Under the pieces are notes generated by a model, which saw only the letters and a program-made list of their open reading frames with translations, searched no databases and was not told the origin of the DNA. A stretch of 64,000 nt of DNA, from NCBI GenBank assembly GCA_964030475.1, contig CAXIPT010000001.1, forward strand, positions 21,572,354 through 21,636,353, given 5' to 3'. This DNA is from Tethya wilhelma (taxonomy: Eukaryota > Porifera > Demospongiae > Tethyida > Tethyidae). The position numbers were made by a program, and so were the translations under genes. This document shows positions 56,293 through 64,000 of the stretch, one piece after another (the first letter of the stretch is position 1; each line of letters opens with the position of its first letter).

Positions 56293-57242
56293 CATAAGTT
56301 AAACAACTATATCTGTGTACATTTGGTACTAAGAAAAGCTATACTATAGGAGAATGGTAGACAGCTAAATGAATTCTTCTAGTATTTTGCATGAAAATAT
56401 GTCGGACTTTACATAGAGTTTATACTTTATTGTAGGAAAAAAAAGAGTATACCCGTCGTTCACACATGAGGAATTCTTTTTACAATCCAACAACTATTCT
56501 ACTGTCTGTTAAATTTATTTATTATTTCCATACTAAATTATTTATCTTATGTTTTTACTTTATGGGTACTTGGTGTCTTTTGTACTATGAACTCAAAATA
56601 TTTATAAATAATATTATAATAGTATGTGCACACACAGAGCACCAAGTGTACTATGATACGTATAGTCTAGTACATAAAGTAATTGCTGAAGAAGTATATA
56701 TGACACATGCACCTTTTTAAGTTAGCTGAGCTGGCAAGCCTCTTGCATTCATATTACGTGACTGCAATAGAAAATACCTTTGTATTGAGATTTTGATATA
56801 ATATTATATCTATAATTATATACTACCCCTTTGCTGAGTCAACAAATGTCATAACCGTATCATACATAATATGAATCGGCACAAGAAATGAATTTTAGGA
56901 AAGAAAATTACCAAATAAGGAAGTATGCAGATGTGAATAGCCGAAGACTTGGTCTATTTTTGAGTCAACATTTCCTTACAACTATACCCATATAGATGAA
57001 AATATCAATAATAAAACAATACAACTATAATATAGACCCCAAGAAGAGTACGTTTAGTTATATATTATCACATTTAGTGATAACATTCTGTTGAAAGATA
57101 TAGTGATACAATGTAGGAATGAAAACACTTCAAAATCACTGATAACACTATACTTTCACTTTGCAACACGTACACAATTAAGCGTACAACATACATTAAA
57201 TGGGTTACAAGAGCAGAATTAGGCAGCAGTACAAGAAGAAAG
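56293..57242. other. Intergenic and promoter region
   Basis: Bases 56293-56655 duplicate 53451-53829. The remainder is AT-rich promoter-side sequence of the 57243 gene with nothing recognisable. Confidence 0.4.
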
Positions 57243-59018
57243 ATGAAGACGGAAATGTTTCAGAGCTTGATACTAACACTAATTTTAGTAGTGGGTCAAT
57301 CAAGTGCTCAGCCTTTAAGTGAGAGCAGTAATTGGACACAGTGTCCCATCTGGACGATGCCAACTGAAATAAATGGAACCACAGGATGTCAATGTGGAAG
57401 TGATGTGCAGAGAATAGTGCTCTGTGAACAAAATCTTAACGTTCATCTTCTGATCTATTACTGCATGTCTTACAGCGATGAATTCAATACCACAGTTATT
57501 GGGAAGTGTCTCTACCATTTACACACACAACCAACTTTATTTTATAAATATTACTGGCCAGTTCCAAAATTGACATACAAAAATGAAACGGCTTTGTGTC
57601 AATTTCATAATCACTTCAATCATACCTACGTATACAAATATCAAACTGGCCTCATGTGTACAGCATGTATCAAGGGATATTCGTATCCTGTCTACTCTTA
57701 TAGTTTGGCTTGTGTTGAATGTAAAGACTACAAGTACAACTGGTTGAAGTACATTGCTGTGGCATTTCTTCCTCTCACTGTCTTTTACATCATAGTCATA
57801 CTCTTCAGAATATCAGCTACATCAGGAGCAATGAATGGGTATGTCTTGATGAGTCAACTTATAACATCACCAATAATAGTTAGAATGTCAAATACTTATC
57901 GTAAAAGAACTGCAACAACAGTTAATGCATTCCTATCCTTCTTTGGAATTTGGAACTTAGATTTTTTTCGTGGACTATATTCTCCATTTTGCTTACACCC
58001 AAACATGACTACACTACAGACACTAATGCTGGACTATCTCATTGCTGTCTATCCGCTGATACTCATCATTCTCACTTACATCTGTGTTAAACTACACACT
58101 CGCTACAGTCTGGTTGTTCGCCTTTGGAGTCCTTTCTACAAGTGCTTTGCTCTAATTAGAAACAAATGGGACATAAACAGATCTCTTATTGATGTCTTTG
58201 CTACTTTCATTTTGCTCTCTAACTTGAAGATTCTTGAGGTGTCCTTCTATGTTCTCACTCCAAACACACTCTATAATGTCACTGGTGATCCTATCCCAAA
58301 GAAATATCTCTACTATGATGGAACTTACGAATTCTTTGGAAAGGACCACATTCCTTATGCTCTGCTAGCCTTCTTCATGGTCTTTGTGTTCAACACCGTC
58401 CCACTGATTCTTCTCTGTCTCTATCCTTGTCGCTGTTTCCATAAGCTTTTGAACTACTGTAATCTTCGCTGTCTTACACTACACATCTTCATGGACTCAT
58501 TCCATGGTTGTTACAAGCTCCAGCCTCGAGACTGCCGCTACTTTGCTGCTCTCTACTTGTTACTGAGACTTGTGAATCACAGCTTTATTTTAACCAATGC
58601 AGTTTTTCCAATGTATGATTTAATGACTGGAGTAGCTCTTGTTGCTATGACTGTCTGTGTTGCAATCATTCAACCACACAAGCGGTTCCTCTTCACTGTT
58701 ATTGATACAATACTGTTTGGAATTTTTTCTGTAGGTTACTTTGCTGAATCTGCATACAGATCAATTCAAATATTCGAAAATGCTATGCTCAAATATGTAG
58801 CACATATTGCTTCTCTCAGTTTTGGAGTGATACTGCTGTATGGGATAGGTATTTTTCTTTACTTGCTAATTCCAAGGAGGTGCCTACAACTACTGAAATT
58901 GATTTTCAACAAAATGAAGCAAGTTGTCACCAACACACACACACTGGATCCTGTACCTTATCGACTGGATCACATGGATGAATACCCTCCTCTCCTACCA
59001 GCATCAACAAAAAACTAA
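57243..59018 (+). CDS. Multi-pass Cys-ectodomain membrane protein, intact (N type)
   Basis: 591 residues. Signal peptide about 1-23 (MKTEMFQSLILTLILVVGQS), CPIWTMPTE, CMSYSDEFNTTVIGKC and several NxS/T sites (NWT, NGT, NTT, NET, NHT). The Cys block has Ala for Glu (CTACIKG). The variable loop after the first membrane pair is IIVRMSNTYRKRTATTVNAF. The last segments (YDLMTGVALVAMTVCVAIIQP, IGIFLYLLIPRRCLQLLK) define a subtype shared with pseudogene 14930-16740 and with the tail of pseudogene 18640-20384. The tail lacks the usual TRKADSTQPQ and reads NTHTLDPVPYRLDHMDEYPP instead. Confidence 0.85.
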   Translation: MKTEMFQSLILTLILVVGQSSAQPLSESSNWTQCPIWTMPTEINGTTGCQCGSDVQRIVLCEQNLNVHLLIYYCMSYSDEFNTTVIGKCLYHLHTQPTLFYKYYWPVPKLTYKNETALCQFHNHFNHTYVYKYQTGLMCTACIKGYSYPVYSYSLACVECKDYKYNWLKYIAVAFLPLTVFYIIVILFRISATSGAMNGYVLMSQLITSPIIVRMSNTYRKRTATTVNAFLSFFGIWNLDFFRGLYSPFCLHPNMTTLQTLMLDYLIAVYPLILIILTYICVKLHTRYSLVVRLWSPFYKCFALIRNKWDINRSLIDVFATFILLSNLKILEVSFYVLTPNTLYNVTGDPIPKKYLYYDGTYEFFGKDHIPYALLAFFMVFVFNTVPLILLCLYPCRCFHKLLNYCNLRCLTLHIFMDSFHGCYKLQPRDCRYFAALYLLLRLVNHSFILTNAVFPMYDLMTGVALVAMTVCVAIIQPHKRFLFTVIDTILFGIFSVGYFAESAYRSIQIFENAMLKYVAHIASLSFGVILLYGIGIFLYLLIPRRCLQLLKLIFNKMKQVVTNTHTLDPVPYRLDHMDEYPPLLPASTKN

Positions 59019-59529
59019 AGAAATTAAGTTGTACAAATTAATCTTATACTGGTATCAGAGATTGTTAATGTTTATAGTGTTCTAATTTTTTTTTGTTTTG
59101 ATATGAATTTAAGACTTAGTCTTAAGTGGCTAAATAACATAATAGGTTATACTCATAAAATGAGATGAGTTTATTGTGGATTTAGATATAATTTAGTAAG
59201 TTAATTTTTAAAGTATATATTGTACACCTTCACTATATATCTTGCTACACCTTATTGCATTTAAAACAAGTTTAATATATGCATAAACAGAGACACACAC
59301 AAGGTATATATACATATACAGAGTAAAAATCTGATATATGACACGTAATAGATCCACCCATGCATACACCAATTTAGATTTACACCACATCTCGTATAAA
59401 ATAACTCTAAGACTGAAAACACAACTAAAACTCGAGAGAATATAAACAGAATATATATAGTATACACGGGATCAGTATGCATGAAAGTGCAACGATGATC
59501 TGCTCCACTGATGATCATATAGATAAAAG
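59019..59529. other. Spacer, inverted copy of 14434-14929
   Basis: Shared strings include GCATAAACAGAGACACACACAA and TAACTCTAAGACTGAAAACACA. No gene is present. Confidence 0.55.
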
Positions 59530-59995
59530 ATGGATTTCTAGCTACATTTTTGTCAATCAGTTAAATTGGTAACAGTATTACTGTACTTCTGATACATCTA
59601 TCAAGTGCTGAGTCATCTAGTGAGAGCCCAAACCAGTCAGTATGCCCCATATGGACAGTACCCAAGGAAAACAATGAGACTGAATGTTAATGTGGAGCGT
59701 ATTTAGATGATGCTGTAATTTGCAACAAAACAATTAGCTCTAACCGTTTCTGTTCTCCTTTACCACTGCATGTCTTACAGTGATAAGTATTAATATATAT
59801 CGTACACAGTTGGATCTGTTCCAATGCTCTATGGGTTTGGACTAATTCTATCACTTGATAGGTCAAGAATGTCTGATAAAAGTTATGCTTGATAGTATGA
59901 AATTAATCATCACTAGAAAATCTGACTCCACTCAACCTCAGGATCCTGTACCGTATTGACTGGATCAGAATACCCTCCTCTCCTTCCCTAAAGAA
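59530..59995 (+). pseudogene. X-type membrane-family internal-deletion pseudogene
   Basis: ATGGATTTCTAG at 59530 aligns to the start of the gene at 14433 but stops after three codons. The ectodomain remnant runs to CATGTCTTACAGTGATAAG (59786), then jumps near 59805 to ACAGTTGGATCTGTTCC, the C-terminal region of the fragment at 21235-22116. About 1.3 kb of core is deleted. The tail is frameshifted and stopped (GTACCGTATTGACTGGATCAG). It links the two halves of the broken minus-strand gene. Confidence 0.8.
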
Positions 59996-60280
59996 TCAAC
60001 ATTCACAAATTTTAACAGAAATGTATACACTATAATCTAGCTGTCTTAACAAACTTTAGAAAAATATTTGTGTTAAGCTTGAATTATTTTTTCCTTAGAG
60101 CATGTTAAGAATGTTTAGTGTCTAGATACAGAAATGAAAAATAATTCACATAGGGAAAATTAATAATTATAATATGCGTAATATGCTCTTTAGTTGCAAG
60201 AGTATAACGCATTATGAAAACTTTGATAAAAAGCATAACTAGAACTTAAAATTCTAATTAAAGGCATTAATATTCAAGGT

Positions 60281-60453
60281 TAGCCTCGTTCCCAGGCCTT
60301 CTGCGTGCTGCTAAGATTGATTTATTAAATTGACGATCTTTACCATTTTCGTAAATTTTTTTAGCATACGTGCTTAAATAAAATCATCTGGTAAGGATCG
60401 TCAACATAATAAATCAACAATAGTAGCACGCAGAGGGCCTGGGGACGAGGCTA
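60281..60453. mobile_element. Mutator-like hairpin MITE, 173 bp, with 9-bp target duplication
   Basis: TAGCCTCGTTCCCAGGCC at the left pairs with GGCCTGGGGACGAGGCTA at the right. The two arms make up almost the whole element. ATTCAAGGT is present on both sides (60272-60280, 60454-60462). The paralogous spacer at 20720-20960 lacks it, confirming an insertion after the inverted duplication. The termini match those of 50070-50696. Confidence 0.85.
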
Positions 60454-61091
60454 ATTCAAGGTTATGTAGTTATTTGTGCATTCTAGCAGTTTTCAAAGGT
60501 TACTTTAGTCAGCTGATTTTCACACAAATTCTAATGCAAAGTATGGAAGTGTGTACTTTCAGTATATATCTTCCCACACCCTTGTGTATTGAACAAGAAA
60601 AATAAACAGTGACTTATATGTTCCACATAATGTGTAGACTAATGCATATGACATGGCTAAAATAAAAAAAAAACATTGATCAAATTTGATTCACACAGTA
60701 CAGGTTAAAAATGCACAGAAAAGATAAACCATGAGAACTTGAGAGAGAATATAAAGGAAAGGAACAAAGAGCTGGTACAAGGAGCTGTACAACTGCACAT
60801 TTTTAAAGTTTAGGTTGAAAAAACATTTATGGTATTTCTGATCCAAGATAAAAAAATCACTTAAATTTTATTGTTTCTATTTCTGTTTAACAACAGGACT
60901 GGCAGTGCAACAGTCAGGAACTGAATCTTTTAGAGCAAGCAAAAACCAGTCAGTGTGTCCCATTTGGAATTAAGGTACCCAAAGAAAACAATAATGCTAC
61001 GAAGACAGAATGTGAATGTGGAGCTACTTTAACTGGGGTTGTCCTGTGTGACAAAAATTCTTCAGATGTTCATATTCTCCTCTACCACTGC

Positions 61092-62645
61092 ATGTCCTAC
61101 AGTGATGAATTTGATGTAGTGGTTGGAAAATGTATGGTTCATTCGAATACTCTACAAAATCGTCCTTACAAATTTTATGGGAAACTACAAGGTTGGATAC
61201 GAAGAAACGCAACAGCTATATGCCACTTTGACAATAATACCAAGTCCATATACAAGTATCAAACTGGCCTCATGTGTACTGAGTGTATCAAGGGATATTT
61301 CTATCCTGTCTACTCTTATAGTTTGGCCTGTGTTGAATGTAAAGACTACAAGTACAACTGGTTCAAGTACATTGCTGTGGCATTTCTTCCTCTCACTGTC
61401 TTTTACATCATTGTCATACTCTTCAGAGTATCAGCTACATCAGGAGCAATGAATGGATATATCCTGGTATGCCAATTGATATCATCACCATTGTTTGTTA
61501 GATTGCTAGTTACATCAAATCAAAAAGATATCATGAAAATAGGAGATATATATTTTACATTTTTTGGAATTTGGAACTTGGATTTCTTCCGTGGACTATA
61601 CCCTCCATTTTGTTTACATCCTAACATGACTACACTACAGACACTAATGCTGGACTATCTCATTGCTGTCTATCCACTGATACTCATCATTCTAACTTAC
61701 ATCTGTGTTAAACTACACACTCGCTACAGTCTGGTTGTTTGGCTTTGGAGTCCTTTCTACAAGTGCTTTGCTCTCATTAGAAACAAATGGGACATAAACA
61801 GATCTCTTATTGATGTCTTTGCTACTTTCATTTTGCTCTCTAACTTGAAGATTCTTGAGGTGTCCTTCTATATTCTCACTCCAAACACACTCTATAATGT
61901 CACTGGTGATCCTATCCCAAAGAAATATCTCTACTATGATGGAACTTACGAGTTCTTTGGAAAGGATCACATTCCTTATGCATTACTAGCCGTCTTCATG
62001 GTCTTTGTGTTCAACCTGGTCCCACTTGTTCTTCTCTGTCTCTATCCTTGTCGCTGTTTCCACAAGGTATTGAACTATTGTAATCTTCGCTGTCTTACAC
62101 TACACATCTTCATGGACTCATTCCATGGTTGTTACAAGCTCCAGCCTCGAGACTGCCGTTACTTTGCTGCTCTTTACTTACTTCTGAGACTTGTCAATCA
62201 CAGCTTTATTTTTACAAATGCTGTTCCTCCTGTGTCATTTTCAGTGACTGGAGTTGTTCTAATTGGGATGACTGCCTGTGTTGCCATCACAAGACCGTAC
62301 AAAAGTCAACTTCACAATATAACTGACATAATACTATTTTCTAATTTAGCAGCAATTTGTTTTTTCGTATCTGATTACAAATATCTTCAATATTTCGAAC
62401 ATGGTCACTTTTTCTTTATCCATATTCTAGTCAGCGCAGTTGGAGCAGTTCCATTGGTGTTTGGATTTGGACTAATCTTATCATTTGTGATACCTCAACA
62501 AGGTCTACTAAAACTAAAAGAGATATTTGATCGTATCAAATTGATCACTACCAAAAAAGCTGACTCCACTCAACCCCAGGATCCTGTACCTTATCGACTG
62601 GATCACATGGATGAATATCCTCCTCTTCTACCATTAAAGCACTGA
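61092..62645 (+). CDS. Multi-pass membrane protein with decayed N-terminus (Y type)
   Basis: 517 codons open from an internal ATG (MSYSDEFDVVVGKC). The original start is recognisable at 60847 but has lost its G (GATAAAAAAATC for GATGAAAAAATC). A TAA has entered CPIW..VPKENN near 60973, so the signal peptide and first two-fifths of the ectodomain are not in frame. The rest is complete: Cys block (GYFYPV), core, Y-type segments (SFSVTGVVLIGMTACVAITR, VGAVPLVFGFGLILSFVIP) and tail EYPPLLPLKH. The core has one RLW to WLW change. It is either a pseudogene or expressed from an altered 5' end. Fragment 25414-26026 is its inverted copy. Confidence 0.65.
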   Translation: MSYSDEFDVVVGKCMVHSNTLQNRPYKFYGKLQGWIRRNATAICHFDNNTKSIYKYQTGLMCTECIKGYFYPVYSYSLACVECKDYKYNWFKYIAVAFLPLTVFYIIVILFRVSATSGAMNGYILVCQLISSPLFVRLLVTSNQKDIMKIGDIYFTFFGIWNLDFFRGLYPPFCLHPNMTTLQTLMLDYLIAVYPLILIILTYICVKLHTRYSLVVWLWSPFYKCFALIRNKWDINRSLIDVFATFILLSNLKILEVSFYILTPNTLYNVTGDPIPKKYLYYDGTYEFFGKDHIPYALLAVFMVFVFNLVPLVLLCLYPCRCFHKVLNYCNLRCLTLHIFMDSFHGCYKLQPRDCRYFAALYLLLRLVNHSFIFTNAVPPVSFSVTGVVLIGMTACVAITRPYKSQLHNITDIILFSNLAAICFFVSDYKYLQYFEHGHFFFIHILVSAVGAVPLVFGFGLILSFVIPQQGLLKLKEIFDRIKLITTKKADSTQPQDPVPYRLDHMDEYPPLLPLKH

Positions 62646-63019
62646 ATCAATATTTAATTACACATTTGAACAAAGAGCTTTAATTCTTGACAAAAAACAA
62701 ACTGCTTGTGTAACTCAATAGAGTGACATGAAAAATATAATTATATTAATGTTTGTATTATACACAGGTGAACTATGGAGAGATATTTTAAGTACTGACT
62801 GGTACTAATGTCACAATGAGCACACCATTGTAAAAGCAGCAGCATTATGATTTAATGACTGTCTGTCAGCAGTGTTAATAATAATAAAAGTTTATTAATT
62901 TTATAATGTTTTTAACCCACAATGTGCATGCAGAGTTCAATGTTTTCTTTGACACTACAATAATAATATTGGTATACAGAAATACTTCAATACACAATTT
63001 GAGAATCATATACACATAT
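62646..63019. other. 3' flank, inverted copy of 25153-25413 plus 23176-23252
   Basis: It contains TGGTACTAATGTCACAATGAGCACACC and, at 62962-62975, the unoccupied target of the 23253-25152 element pair. No gene. Confidence 0.55.
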
Positions 63020-63480
63020 ATACAGGGTTGGTTTAATCTAAAACCACAAACACTCCCATAAGAAATTATCATACTCCTATTTATAGTGCTTATTATGGGT
63101 GAGACATAATCAGGCCTACATTTAGCAAAATTAATTACAACAAAATTAATTGGTACCATTTGAATGCTCTCATCGCAGTTAATGCAAGTATGCTATAGTC
63201 ACAGTTCCATATCACCTTTCTACACTCAAATAATTATATTCAAGGTGTTTTAGGTGTTTTTTTTTGTACCGACTACACATATAGGAAATGATCATACTCA
63301 TATTATCATATCATTATTACATTGCTTATTATGGGTGGGATTTGATCAGACTTATATTTAGCAAATTATATAATAAAAAAAGAATATCACTTGAATGCTC
63401 TCATCACAAATGAATGCAATGATGTGAGTCCCAGTTCCAAATGGCCTTTCTATACTCTACTATACTCAAGGTGCTTTTGA
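63020..63480. repeat. Inverted copy of the ~360-bp tandem repeat
   Basis: Two units with TTGAATGCTCTCATC and GAAATGATCATACTC motifs, in reverse orientation to 22233-23240. It marks the end of the inverted block in this window. Confidence 0.6.
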
Positions 63481-63716
63481 CACTAATGCTGGACTTTCAT
63501 AACCCTTTCACTTGGAATTTATTGTACAATTGCAAACTTTAAATTCAAAAATTTCTTAAATACATCATCATTTTGGTTCATAAATTTATATATGATTGTC
63601 GGCATGTCGGCACCGGATATATCCCATAGTGGATTTTGAAGTGGTCGGCACTCTGATCTATAATGGATTAAGTGGTTTGCCGTAGAACAAGCTTTGAATT
63701 TTGCTTTCATCGACTT

Positions 63717-63900
63717 TTTTTTTTTTTTTTTTTTTTAAATGAGCTTTTCAGTCGTGTGTGTGATTGTGGCTTGATAAACAAAGACTCCTATGTGCATGCA
63801 ACACTAGCGCTTGCATTTCTGGGTGAATTCTGTGCGATCGAGCTCGAGATGATCGAGGTACCTGCTGGCATCCAAGCAAGGGGTGCAGTTAAGTTATGAC
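63717..63900 (-). other. Possible retroposed sequence with poly-A (reverse strand)
   Basis: A run of about 19 T (63717-63736) is followed on its 3' side by unusually GC-rich DNA for this window (GCGATCGAGCTCGAGATGATCGAGG). Read on the minus strand this is a GC-richer sequence ending in poly-A, as a SINE or processed transcript would be. No protein or tRNA-like head was recognised. Confidence 0.3.
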
Positions 63901-64000
63901 GTAGACCAGTGATTGAAAATGTCACAACAGAGTTCAAGAGTTCATAATCTTATGAATTCCAAACATGCCGATTTGCTGATTTCATCAAGCAAAAGGGATA

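Overview
The window looks like nuclear DNA from an early-branching animal, most likely a demosponge (possibly Amphimedon-like). This is inferred from AT-rich DNA, spliced genes with introns of about 80-90 bases, a NIPBL/Nipped-B fragment, a countin-like saposin gene pair, a large Helitron, a CR1/L2-type LINE and many short inverted-repeat elements. No database search was possible, so the species is a guess. Single N bases at 4247, 10140, 13430, 22117 and 26142 look like contig joins, and most coincide with breaks in gene structure.

Layout. (1) 1-8.2 kb: a duplicated unit holding two six-exon countin-like secreted protein genes (1203-2394 and 4893-6107, +), each next to a copy or remnant of the 3' end of a minus-strand NIPBL-like cohesin-loader gene (6741-8155). 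Two more NIPBL exons lie at 12419-12828 on the opposite strand, between two N joins, which suggests a misoriented contig or an inversion. (2) 13.4-26 kb, minus strand: five members or pieces of one uncharacterised multi-pass membrane protein family, all broken, mixed with foldback elements. (3) 26.1-33.8 kb: a Helitron with a 2,083-codon Rep/PIF1-helicase frame (minus), then foldback repeats. (4) 33.9-62.6 kb, plus strand: eleven more members of the same family, three of them intact (45474-47243, 51612-53450, 57243-59018), interrupted by an apparently intact LINE (36841-40910) and Mutator-like miniature elements with 9-base target duplications.

The main feature is this membrane protein family: about 590-610 residues, single exon, signal peptide, a short Cys-rich N-glycosylated ectodomain, roughly 8-9 membrane segments and an almost invariant cytosolic tail ending in a DEYPPLLP-like motif. 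Conservation is modular. The juxtamembrane Cys block and the central membrane core are nearly identical between copies, including at many silent sites. The ectodomain, one loop and the last membrane segments vary. Hybrids, internal-deletion copies and patchwork identity indicate continuing recombination or gene conversion through the core. A receptor or channel-like surface repertoire is plausible, but function is not shown by sequence.

The plus-strand block 57.2-63.5 kb is an inverted, collinear copy of the minus-strand block, provided the contig 13431-22116 is circularly permuted. Its two ends share 115 identical bases inside one gene.
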